This document shows positions 39,108 to 46,716 of a stretch of 46,716 nt of DNA, one piece after another. Each line of letters starts with the position of its first letter. Within the stretch, counting starts at the first letter, position 1. Source of the DNA: Bradyrhizobium tropiciagri (GTDB lineage Bacteria > Pseudomonadota > Alphaproteobacteria > Rhizobiales > Xanthobacteraceae). Under the pieces are notes generated by a model, which saw nothing but the letters and a program-made list of their open reading frames with translations, was not told the DNA's origin and did not search any database. The translations under genes were made by a program, and so were the position numbers. The stretch covers positions 1 to 46,716 of the forward strand of contig NZ_LFLZ01000068.1 in assembly GCF_001189845.1 (NCBI RefSeq), given 5' to 3'.

Positions 39108-40283
39108 ATGATCGTTGACTACCTTAGATATGTCGCCCTTGCCGGACGTCTGCGTGACTTCTTCGAGCAAGATCTTTTTGACTACGTCGAGCCAGACGCG
39201 ACGACCGGACAGCATCTGCGGTTTGCGCCCGAATATATCGGAGAGCACCTCGGTTGGCGTGGTCAGACAATCGTCAGAGACCTGCAGTGGGATCCTCAAG
39301 CGAGGGATTTGATCTTCGAGGAATTAAAGGAAAAGCTCGGAGTCGCGACCGTCGCCGATGGGCTCACGGGAGATTGCTTTCGAGTGTGCGAGCGACCTCC
39401 GACGCATCTTTACGTGGAGCTTCGGGCGCCGCTCCTTGAAATTATTGTCGATGTCCATCCCAACCACTGGTCTGAACGATACCTGAACCGGAGCTCATAC
39501 CGCGACATCCCTATTGTCTATCGCAAATCCGGACCAGCAATCGGCACCCTCAAGTCTGGAGCGAGGATTCAAAATGCCTCACGCGCGCTTAGCATTCAGG
39601 GAACGCTCTGTGGCGCATTTTACGATAATCGTATGCCCGTGTTTGCACTGACGTGTGGGCACGTTGTTGGACTCGGATCGGAAGTCGCGGTGGAGCGTCC
39701 CCCTCGACTTTGGAAGCTCGGGCTTGGGTCTCATCTTGCCTGCCTTGGTGAGACCAGTCACCACTCAATGTATACTCCACATGATGCACGGCAAAGGATC
39801 CAAACGCACCTTGACGCGGCATTGATCAAGCTGAGAGCTCCTGCGAAACTCAGCCAGGTTGATGGGAAGGCCGTGCGGCCTGCAGCAATCAAGCCCATCT
39901 CGTCGCTTCTGCAGGAGGAGCCCGTTGCATTCAGAGGGGCAGGGCGGCCCGCGGATACTTTGGCGCGGACGGCGGCTGTCACGATAAGAAAATCGTTTGA
40001 CGCATGCAACGACGGAGCGGTTTCATTGCTGACCGATGCCTTGATGCTTGGGCACAGGCAGCCGATGTACATATCGCAACCGGTAAGCCGTCCCGGAGAT
40101 TCAGGTGCAGCGCTCCGGCAAGGATTTTCGTTCGCGACATCGGTTACGAGTGAGGATCAGTGGTACGGCATGGTCGTCGGTGGCGACGAAACCGCCGCCT
40201 ATGCAACGCACGCCGAATCATTGTGGTCCTGGGTCGCCGAAGTCACGAATAATCACAACCTCGAGTTCAGTTTCGAAATATGA
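39108..40283 (+). CDS. Trypsin-like (S1-fold) serine protease with uncharacterised N-terminal domain
   Basis: About 391 residues from ATG 39108; TTG 39030 in frame would add 26 and is an alternative. Residues 1 to about 140 have no known motif and look helical (YVALAGRLRDFFEQDLFDYV). The rest carries the chymotrypsin triad: His185 in FALTCGHVVG, Asp236 in HLDAALIKL and Ser332 in SRPGDSGAALRQG, with spacings (51 and 96) like those of trypsin. The ending GMVVGGDETAAYATHA fits the last strand and substrate pocket. No signal peptide or membrane segment is seen, so a cytoplasmic protease is implied, as found among regulatory, effector or phage-defence proteases. It is intact amid relics and directly follows the IS21 element, whose insertion may have cut its original upstream region. 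Its substrate is unknown. Confidence 0.78.
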   Translation: MIVDYLRYVALAGRLRDFFEQDLFDYVEPDATTGQHLRFAPEYIGEHLGWRGQTIVRDLQWDPQARDLIFEELKEKLGVATVADGLTGDCFRVCERPPTHLYVELRAPLLEIIVDVHPNHWSERYLNRSSYRDIPIVYRKSGPAIGTLKSGARIQNASRALSIQGTLCGAFYDNRMPVFALTCGHVVGLGSEVAVERPPRLWKLGLGSHLACLGETSHHSMYTPHDARQRIQTHLDAALIKLRAPAKLSQVDGKAVRPAAIKPISSLLQEEPVAFRGAGRPADTLARTAAVTIRKSFDACNDGAVSLLTDALMLGHRQPMYISQPVSRPGDSGAALRQGFSFATSVTSEDQWYGMVVGGDETAAYATHAESLWSWVAEVTNNHNLEFSFEI

Positions 40284-40391
40284 GGGTGGTCGGTGGTCGA
40301 CCTCGGTCGGGATGAAAGTCTGAAGCGCCGGCAAATGCCGTCTCCACATCCGTCGCGCAACACGAAGCGTCTTAAGCATCGTTCAGACGAT

Positions 40392-40427
40392 TCCACCTTT
40401 CGAGTGCCGATGAGATCGAAAGGTGGA
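40392..40427. terminator. Perfect 12-bp inverted repeat between convergent genes
   Basis: TCCACCTTTCGA (40392-40403) and TCGAAAGGTGGA (40416-40427) are exact reverse complements across a 12-base loop. It lies between the ends of the convergent protease and aminotransferase genes. A bidirectional terminator is the simplest reading, but no T-tract follows on either side, so a protein-binding palindrome is possible. Confidence 0.5.
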
Positions 40428-40528
40428 TATTGAAGCGCCTGGTATCCTCGCTGCGAGCGATCCAGTGCGCTGCGCCAAATTGCATTCCTTCAGATCGGAA
40501 CTGACTCGCTTCCAACCTTCGTCAGGCC

Positions 40529-41911
40529 TCAAGTGATACCCATAGTCCGAATGCGATCTACGGTCAGCGTCACGATGTGCCGTACGCGTTCGATGATCTC
40601 GCGGACCTGATCTTCTGTCACGATCAAGGGAGGACAGAGAGCGAGTGTATCGCCAATGGCGCGCAGGATAAGACCTTCATCATGGGCAATTTGCATTGCT
40701 AGAGCACCAACTCGCCCTTGTTCCGCGAACGGACGCTTCGACGCCTTGTCAGCAACAAACTCCAGTGCACCAAGAAGGCCCAACCCGCGCACGTCTCCCA
40801 CGAATGGGAGTTCGGAGAGTTGTTTTAGTCCATTCTGGAATGGAACTTCCAGCCTCGCAGCATTGCCGATCAGATCACGCTCTTCGATGATCTTCAGGTT
40901 TTCCAACGCGACCGCCGTAACGACAGGGTGCGCCGATGCGGTGAATCCATGACCGAACGTGCCGATCTTGTGGCTATTGTCAGCGACCGCATTGTACATG
41001 GTTTCGCCGAACAGGACTGCACCAAGCGGCATATAGCTCGACGTGATCTGCTTTGAGACGGTCACGATGTCCGGAGAAAATCCGTATTTCTTGAATGCAA
41101 ACATGGAGCCAAGTCGCCCGAAACCGGTGATGACTTCATCCGCGACCAACAGGATATCGTACTTACGACAAAGAGCTTCGATACCCCGCCAATACCCCGC
41201 TGGCGGCGGAAACACGCCGCCGCCGCCCATCACGGGTTCGCCTATGAAGGCCGCAATCGTGTCCGGCCCCTCGCGCAGGATGGTTTCTTCAGCCTCAACA
41301 AGCAGGCGTTGAGTGAAGTTGGCTTCAGTTTCGCCGTCCTTAGCTAGGCGATAGTAGTGCGGACAGGTCAGATGAATTACTGGAATGGCAGGCAGGTCGA
41401 AGTCCCTATGATTGCCCGGTAGACCGGTGAGGCTTCCAGCGCCGATGGTTATACCATGATAAGCCTTCTCACGAGCCAGAAACTTCTTCTTTCGGGGGCG
41501 CCCCAAGGCATTGTTCATGTACCAGACAAGTTTGATTACCGTGTCATTCGCTTCTGACCCGGAGTTCGTGTAGAATACCCTCGATAACCGCGGCTCAGCT
41601 GCCATCTCAATCAGCTTGTCCGACAAGCGGATAGACGGTTCATGTGATTTGCTGAAGAAGATATGGTAGAAGGGCAACTTCTCCATTTGTTTCGTTGCGG
41701 CGTCAGCTAGCCGCTTTTCGCTAAAGCCGACAGCAACCGACCACAATCCGGCCAGACCCTCGATGTATTTTTTGCCGTTAGTGTCGTACACATAGATTCC
41801 ATCGCCTCGCTCGATGATGAGCGGACCCGTCTTTTCCAAGGCGCGCGCGTCCGTGGATGGGTGGAGTGAGGTTGCTAGATCCATTGCGACTAGCGAATTT
41901 GATTTTGTCAT
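40529..41911 (-). CDS. Class III (omega) aminotransferase, y4uB-like
   Basis: A PLP enzyme of 460 residues that moves a terminal amino group, usually to pyruvate or 2-oxoglutarate. Seen are GDGIYVYDTNGKKYIEGLAG, the phosphate loop YTNSGSEANDT, KAYHGITIGAGSLTGL, FIGEPVMGGGGVFPPPAGYW, LLVADEVITGFGRLGS with Asp258, the Schiff-base Lys287 in IVTVSKQITSSYMPLGA, and GTFGHGFTASAHPV. This pattern is that of omega-amino-acid:pyruvate transaminases and of the y4uB protein of rhizobial plasmids (from memory). It is full length and intact. It faces away from Lrp copy 2 relics and runs opposite to the aldehyde dehydrogenase 10 kb to the left, although both are expected to act in succession. Confidence 0.92.
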   Translation of the reverse strand: MTKSNSLVAMDLATSLHPSTDARALEKTGPLIIERGDGIYVYDTNGKKYIEGLAGLWSVAVGFSEKRLADAATKQMEKLPFYHIFFSKSHEPSIRLSDKLIEMAAEPRLSRVFYTNSGSEANDTVIKLVWYMNNALGRPRKKKFLAREKAYHGITIGAGSLTGLPGNHRDFDLPAIPVIHLTCPHYYRLAKDGETEANFTQRLLVEAEETILREGPDTIAAFIGEPVMGGGGVFPPPAGYWRGIEALCRKYDILLVADEVITGFGRLGSMFAFKKYGFSPDIVTVSKQITSSYMPLGAVLFGETMYNAVADNSHKIGTFGHGFTASAHPVVTAVALENLKIIEERDLIGNAARLEVPFQNGLKQLSELPFVGDVRGLGLLGALEFVADKASKRPFAEQGRVGALAMQIAHDEGLILRAIGDTLALCPPLIVTEDQVREIIERVRHIVTLTVDRIRTMGIT

Positions 41912-42673
41912 TTCAAACCTCTGAGTTCAATTGAACTGACGGGCACAGCGGTCCTTTCACATCCTGATGAATTGTACTCGGAGCCAATCCGGCATGCATC
42001 GAAGCGTCCCGTGTCGTTCTGTTGGTTTAGGTGCGTTTCGAGGCGCAAATGCTAGACGTGCGCGCGCGCCTTTATTGTGCTGTTTCGAAAGTACTCCCGC
42101 AGATTTCATGCGTTATGTCGTATTAGTGGCCGAAAAGCTGTGAGGAGCTAGGGTTCTCTACAGTTTAAGGGGCCATCGACAACTTCGGTGCGACGTGGAT
42201 CATCTTGGTTTCCATTCAAGATCGCAAATTCGACCAGGCAGTCTTGAGCCGCTGGATCAGAAGGCTATTCGTGGTCTGTTTGAATTGGCAGCTAGTCGAG
42301 CGTGAGCTGGGAGTGCCATGGCGGCCGACGTCGAGAATCGTTGGTGAGTCATCGATGGTAGGCGACTATGCGTCGACGCAAATGCTGTGCAGGCGCTGGA
42401 GCGCGCATGAGACATTCGATGGCCTCGAGCGTCACGCTCGACACCGATTCCTGCTTGGCCGTGCATCTGAGATCGCGGTTCTCAAAGGGATCGCGAGTTG
42501 TTCTTGCACTATCAACGGACAGCGGATTAGACTTCACCGGCATCAGGTCCCACCTCGCCATTGCACGGTTCGCCTGCGAGATAGCCTGGCATAAGCTGCT
42601 CGGTGGAAGTGCAACGATCGCAAATGCCATGCTTGATGTCAGGCAGGAAGGTGATTCCTGTCGCCGGGTTGAT
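41912..42673. other. Region upstream of the aminotransferase
   Basis: About 760 bases. It must hold the aminotransferase promoter. A forward frame at 42205-42594 and overlapping minus frames show no family I recognise and are probably decayed. A GCGCGCGCGC run (42060-42069) is present. No -24/-12 element was found near the gene start. Confidence 0.4.
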
Positions 42674-42955
42674 ATGAAGCGCCGGCGATGGACGGGCGAG
42701 GAGAGGGCCCGGATCGTGCCGGAGAGCATTGAGTGGGAGGTGAACATCTCCGAGGTAGCGCGGCTGACACCAGGTCGTTGCGGCGGTGGCCGGCGACGCC
42801 GAGCTTCGTGCCGATCGAAATTGGTGGAAGCGGTGGTGCGATAGCTAGCGAGTCCGAGCGTATTTCGTCGTCACGGAAGACGTTGTTGGAGATCGCTGCA
42901 CCGGCCACCAAGCTCTCGGAGGTGACCGAGATCGAGATCGGATCGACGCCGTGAT
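42674..42955 (+). pseudogene. IS66 TnpA fragment
   Basis: MKRRRWTGEERARIVPESIE, then EVNISEVARL, and after a frame change PSFVPIEIGGSGGAI and VTEIEIGS match IS66 TnpA from its start to near its end. Internal bases of the helix-turn-helix are lost. It is the same gene type as the relic at 15590-15890. Confidence 0.75.
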
Positions 42956-43590
42956 GATCAAGCTATACATGGAAGCCGCGCGCCGTCCGCCGCGATCAGA
43001 GCCGCAGAACAACCAGGATTTTCGCCCAAGAGCGATGCCTCGCAAGCCTCTTTCGGCGGCATTGTTGGAGAGGCAGACTCGCCCGTCCCCCAGGAAGAGA
43101 GTGAACTCGCCCATCGCTTCAGGATGTAGTTGAACGCCTTGGCCAGGTCGTGCCCACGGGATAGCTTGGCGAACTGCTCCCGCATATAGACCTGCAGGTC
43201 CTCGACCAGAGGCCGGCTTAGCGTCGGTCGCGTCTCCAGCCGCTCTTCGGGACTCCTGCCATTGATGGAGCGCTCGATCTCGAACAGAGCATCGATCCGC
43301 CGCACGACCTCGACCGCGATGGGCGATAGCGGGATCTCCTTCTTGCCGGCGGCCTTGCGACGCACATTTCTTCGATATCGGCCATGGCGGAGGACGGGCG
43401 CCGCGCATGGACCCAACACGCCGCTTCCCAGATCGGTCCAGGGTGGCGTTCCGCCAGATAGAGCTGATTGTACCCGTCATAGGCGTCGGCCTGCAGGATG
43501 CCGGCATATCCCGCCAGATGCGCCTGGGGATGCTCGCCCCTGCGGTCGCGGGAGTAGTAGAACATCGCCGCCGGCGGCCCGGCGCCGCCA
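42956..43590 (-). pseudogene. IS66 TnpC C-terminal fragment
   Basis: Minus-strand frames give YYSRDRRGEHPQAHLAGYAG, ILQADAYDGYNQLYLAERHP, EIPLSPIAVEVVRRIDALFE, RSINGRSPEERLE, AKAFNYILKRWAS, FLGDGRVCLSNNAAERGLRG and ALGRKSWLFCGSDRGG. This is the second half of an IS66 transposase with the last acidic residue in NNAAERGLRG. Frameshifts are present and the N-terminal half is missing. It is joined tail to tail with the TnpA fragment, so two IS66 copies recombined or inserted here. Confidence 0.85.
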
Positions 43591-43842
43591 AACGGCCGTC
43601 AGACGGCCCGGTAGATGCGGACGCAAACGGCCTATTCGCGCCCGCGGTTGGCGAGCCGCCGCAAGAAACGTCCGATCGGCTAATCTAGAAGGAAGAAGGC
43701 TGAGTCGCTTCCCGGGGTTTCGAGCGACACTCGGTGCTGTGTACCAAACCTTCGAAGGCGGGTCCGTAACGCTAGGATCTGTCGAAGGATGGAGTGATGG
43801 TCCGGCGTCTACACACCTAGCTGGGCTGGGCGAGCCATCGCA

Positions 43843-44319
43843 TCAATCGTCCGATGGAATTTCAATTGGAACAGCAAAGCCCGCCTTTACGCGGTCCACG
43901 ACGACCATCGTAGTAGCTCTCTTGATTTCTGGATTCCCAAAGAAGAATTTACGGGTGAATTGTTCATAATCCTCCATGCTACGAGCAGTAACGTACAACA
44001 CGAAATCGGCATCGCCTGTTACCCAAAATCCATTGGCAACTTCTGGCGATGATTTGATGGCCTTCTTGAACCTGTCGATTATGTCTGCGCGCTCCCGCTC
44101 TAGGCTGACCAACACAAGCATCTGAATTGATCTGCCTACGGTCTTCGGCGAAACAATTGAAACGTCGGCCTCGATGATGCCCTCCGAGCGAAGCCTCTTC
44201 AACCGTCGTTGGCATGCGGTAGCAGAAAGCCCCGCCATTTCTCCAATCACCTCGGAAGTTAGACGATTATTCTTTTGCACGATCTCGAGGATGCGGGCGT
44301 CGGTTCGATCGTATTGCAT
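43843..44319 (-). CDS. Lrp/AsnC-family transcriptional regulator, copy 2
   Basis: 158 residues, the same length and start context (GGAG six bases before ATG 44319) as the regulator at 28722-29198. Residues 3-59, which include the whole helix-turn-helix (SATACQRRLKRLRSEG), are identical in both, while the ligand-binding half has most of the 22 differences (for example NGFWVTGDADF against NGFYVTGDADF, and an altered GNPEIKRATTMVV stretch). The two should bind the same DNA sites but may answer to different amino acids. This copy stands about 1.9 kb upstream of, and on the same strand as, the class III aminotransferase, with IS66 fragments between. It may be a duplicate born with the cluster or acquired with one of its ends. 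Confidence 0.92.
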   Translation of the reverse strand: MQYDRTDARILEIVQKNNRLTSEVIGEMAGLSATACQRRLKRLRSEGIIEADVSIVSPKTVGRSIQMLVLVSLERERADIIDRFKKAIKSSPEVANGFWVTGDADFVLYVTARSMEDYEQFTRKFFFGNPEIKRATTMVVVDRVKAGFAVPIEIPSDD

Positions 44320-45461
44320 GATCGGCTCCAGGTGGAATTCGTCTCAGGGTGCCTTGCCGATGGAGGAAATCATCGTGTCAGCGCGAGATTGCGACGGAAA
44401 CATCTTTGTGACACTAATATCCCGGATGTAAGGGCAATTTCAACAGGCCCGAAATAGTTAACCCCGCTGACCACCACGAAAGCCGTGACGGCCGTCGGCG
44501 CAGGTCGCCTCGGGTTTGGCGAAAGCATCAAGATCGAAGACGGGCGTCGTTGCTCGAACTCCGGGTGATAGGGAGAACTGTGCGGGGTGCGCTAAACGTG
44601 GCGTGTCCTGAGAGCTCCGTCAACCGTCTGTCGAGGAACTCAACAATCAATAAGATACAGAAGCCACCAATCGGCGAGAGCGGATTTGCTCGTCGCTCCC
44701 GCACGTGACCGGAAAGGCGGCGCTGTAATCGGCAAAAGAATAGTCACTATTGAGCTGCTGAAGCGGGATGCCCACTTCGCCATGCAGGCTATTTCGACGC
44801 AGGCAAGACTCCCAAGGGCCGGAAAGCGCGACAGAGCGGCTAACCGAGCGCCAGCGCCCACCTAAGAGAGAGCACCACACGAACGCGGCCGAACCGGCTA
44901 ATCGCAACTTCCGGGGGGAGGGGTCGACGCGGGAGCGACGTTTGAGGATTCCCGCTGTGCTGGTGCACTGCGATTGTGAAGCTGCGCTCGAAGTACGCCT
45001 CCCTCATCTGCTGTTTCGCCTTTCGATCAAGCTGTCAGTGGTCAGGCTGGACGATGGCCTATCCGACCCACTCTCAAATGGCCAGCAAATGGCTGAACGC
45101 CACTGCCCCCAAGACAGAACGTTCAGTCCAGTCAGTCAAAGCGTAGCACACGGGCGAATAACGTGTACTCGGTAGCGTGGCGTTGCGCTCCATATCTGAT
45201 TTGCGAGGAAACCAAACTCGACTGTGGGCGAGCAGAATCCTATCGGGTGGATTTCATCAATAAGATTGTCTTTGGCGAAAGAATACGTCGGCATTAGGCA
45301 AAAAAAGAGGAAACTCGGCCACCGAGCGAGGATAAGCAGGGATGACCGCAACGGAGATCGCGGTCACATTAGCTGGGGGCAAGCAGTTTGCCGAGCGGCC
45401 CTCGCGGAGATGGGTTTGGAAATTTCCGATTGGGTAATTTGGTAAAAAGCGTCCGACCTGC
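44320..45461. other. 1.1 kb gap with no recognised gene
   Basis: Frames of 60-135 codons appear on both strands without motifs. The 70 bases directly upstream of Lrp copy 2 retain some resemblance to those upstream of copy 1, such as GGCTCCAGG and GGAAATCAT, and may hold the regulator's promoter. Confidence 0.4.
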
Positions 45462-45474
45462 GGAGGAAGATTGA

Positions 45475-46503
45475 GTGAATCGCTATTGGACGCTCGCGAA
45501 GCGGCCGCCACCGCCATGGCCGGATGGGGGCACTTTCGAGATGCGCCAGGCGGAGATTCCTCGGCCAAGTCTAGGCCAAGCCTTGACTCGAACGATCTAC
45601 ATTTCTCTCGACCCTTATCAGTGGAACTATAAGCGACGAGGCGTGGAGCCAGAGGGCGCTCCCTGTCACGCGCGCACGGTAAGCCAAGTAGTGACGAGCC
45701 ATATCGAGGGGCTCGTGCCCGGCGACTTCGTGTTCAACACCAACGGTTGGGCGGAGTACGGCCTTATGGGTGAGGCCGTGGAGAGGCCGAGCTATATGGC
45801 GCCTCGCAAGCTCGATCTTGCCCAGGGCAAGATTAGCCACGCCGTGGGCGTGCTCGGCATGCTTGGACTCACCGCGTATGCGGGCATGATCCTGCAATGT
45901 GAACCAAAGGACGGTGACACCGTGGTGGTCTCCGCTGCTTCCGGCGGTGTGGGGCAAATCGCGGGGCAGCTCGCAAAGCAAAGGGGATGCCGCGTGATCG
46001 GCATCGCAGGGCGCGAAGAAAAGTGCCGCTACGTAACGGAAGAACTCGGCTTTGACAGGTGCGTTTCCCACCTTTCGGGCAGCTTCGTTCAGGATTTGCA
46101 GGCCGCTTGCCCTTCAGGAGTCGACGTCTATTTCGAAAACGTTGGTGGGCACGTCTTTCAGGCGGTCCTGCCACTCTTCCATGCTAGTACGCGTATGACA
46201 ATCTGTGGCTTGATCGCCCACTATGGGGACGAGCTAGACGCAAAAGTTCTTGCGGAGGAGCAGCAAGCAGCAGAGGCTCGTGGCGCCAAGGTGCAAGTCG
46301 TATGGGCTAGTGAATATGTTGAGGCCTGGCAGGATGCTTTCTTGGCGGAGATGGCGCCGCTGGTCGCATCAGGCAAAATTCGGTATCGAGAGGATGTGCG
46401 TGAAGGCTTCGAGTCCATTCCAGGCGCGTTCGCTGAGATGCTGAAGGGCGCGAACTTCGGCAAAGCACTCGTCCGCATCGCCCGTGATCCGACAATAGAG
46501 TAA
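45475..46503 (+). CDS. Medium-chain NADPH-dependent oxidoreductase (CurA/YncB-like, leukotriene-B4-dehydrogenase type)
   Basis: 342 residues of the zinc-free MDR family that reduces the C=C bond of alpha,beta-unsaturated ketones or aldehydes with NADPH. Seen are ISLDPYQWNYKR near the N terminus (family 'SLDPYMRGRM'), VVTSHIEGLVPGDFVFNTNG, GVLGMLGLTAYAGMI, the cofactor motif VVSAASGGVGQIAGQLAKQR, GCRVIGIAGREEKC with the NADPH-phosphate-binding Lys area, VDVYFENVGGHVFQAVL and ICGLIAHYG. GGAGGA stands seven bases before GTG 45475. The gene is intact. No partner gene is adjacent, and its role here is unknown. Confidence 0.92.
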   Translation: MNRYWTLAKRPPPPWPDGGTFEMRQAEIPRPSLGQALTRTIYISLDPYQWNYKRRGVEPEGAPCHARTVSQVVTSHIEGLVPGDFVFNTNGWAEYGLMGEAVERPSYMAPRKLDLAQGKISHAVGVLGMLGLTAYAGMILQCEPKDGDTVVVSAASGGVGQIAGQLAKQRGCRVIGIAGREEKCRYVTEELGFDRCVSHLSGSFVQDLQAACPSGVDVYFENVGGHVFQAVLPLFHASTRMTICGLIAHYGDELDAKVLAEEQQAAEARGAKVQVVWASEYVEAWQDAFLAEMAPLVASGKIRYREDVREGFESIPGAFAEMLKGANFGKALVRIARDPTIE

Positions 46504-46716
46504 TCCGAACGATTCGCGGCGGCTTCACTCGAAACGCTCTTCGACACAATCGCCAGGAAGGCGAGGTCCGGGTCGATCCATGCGCGAGTCGGGCGTCGAG
46601 TTCGCTAACTGGCCAAGCAGGCCAAGGTTGGCAGCAGCGGCGGTCGCTCGACTAGATTAGTCGTCTGTCCCTCGGCCGGTTTTTCCGCTGATGACCCTTC
46701 GCTGGTCCTTTGAGGG
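46504..46716. other. Right edge, no gene seen
   Basis: 213 bases after the last gene with no terminator or recognisable coding sequence. Confidence 0.3.

Noticed and set aside
1..46716. NifA/RpoN-type promoters (TGGCAC-N5-TTGC) before the intact genes
   Set aside because: I scanned the upstream regions by eye on the coding strand and found no convincing match; a profile scan would be needed to exclude weaker sites.

Overview
The window reads like a symbiosis-island or other integrated accessory region of a Bradyrhizobium-type alphaproteobacterium. The reasons are high-GC codon use with AT-richer gaps, transposase relics of rhizobial type (IS481, IS256, IS110, IS5, IS66, IS21), a relic of a rhizobial plasmid-type RepA initiator, and intact genes that resemble the y4t/y4u genes of rhizobial symbiotic plasmids. 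The organism is inferred from protein resemblance recalled by eye; no search was run. I see no rRNA, tRNA or CRISPR array. Long stretches carry no readable gene.

Left part (1-14.7 kb). After an IS481 relic and an IS256-like relic come plus-strand genes: a crotonase with a frameshifted N terminus, a GNAT-like orphan, a HemL-like class III aminotransferase, a BioF/CqsA/ALAS-type alpha-oxoamine synthase, a FabG-type SDR and, past an IS110 relic, a double-length CaiB/BaiF CoA transferase split by one lost base. Together these chemistries could make an acyl-CoA, condense it with an amino acid to an aminoketone, and reduce, transaminate or acylate the product. This is the best candidate here for an undescribed small-molecule pathway.

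Middle part (14.7-28.3 kb) is mostly a graveyard: IS5, a nearly full-length decayed IS66 element, a UPF0149/YecA-like relic, a RepA relic, a D-amino-acid dehydrogenase cut by IS66, a minus-strand LuxR/LuxI quorum-sensing relic joined to the tail of an FAD oxidase, and an alanine dehydrogenase with four single-base frameshifts. Two intact enzymes stand in it: a luciferase-like flavin monooxygenase and a TauD/TfdA dioxygenase.

Right part (28.7-46.5 kb) holds a catabolic set bracketed by two closely related Lrp/AsnC regulators: an aldehyde dehydrogenase, an M14-like DUF2817 hydrolase, an M24 creatinase/ectoine-hydrolase-like protein lacking most metal ligands, a low-specificity threonine aldolase and, on the minus strand, a class III aminotransferase. 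The set of activities parallels ectoine degradation (DoeA, B, C, D, X). It is interrupted by a decayed IS21 element and by an orphan trypsin-like protease with a complete catalytic triad. A CurA-type NADPH oxidoreductase closes the window.

Several frameshifts in otherwise well preserved genes are single-base changes, mostly in short base runs. They may be real decay or sequencing error, and this decides whether the crotonase, the CoA transferase and alanine dehydrogenase are alive.
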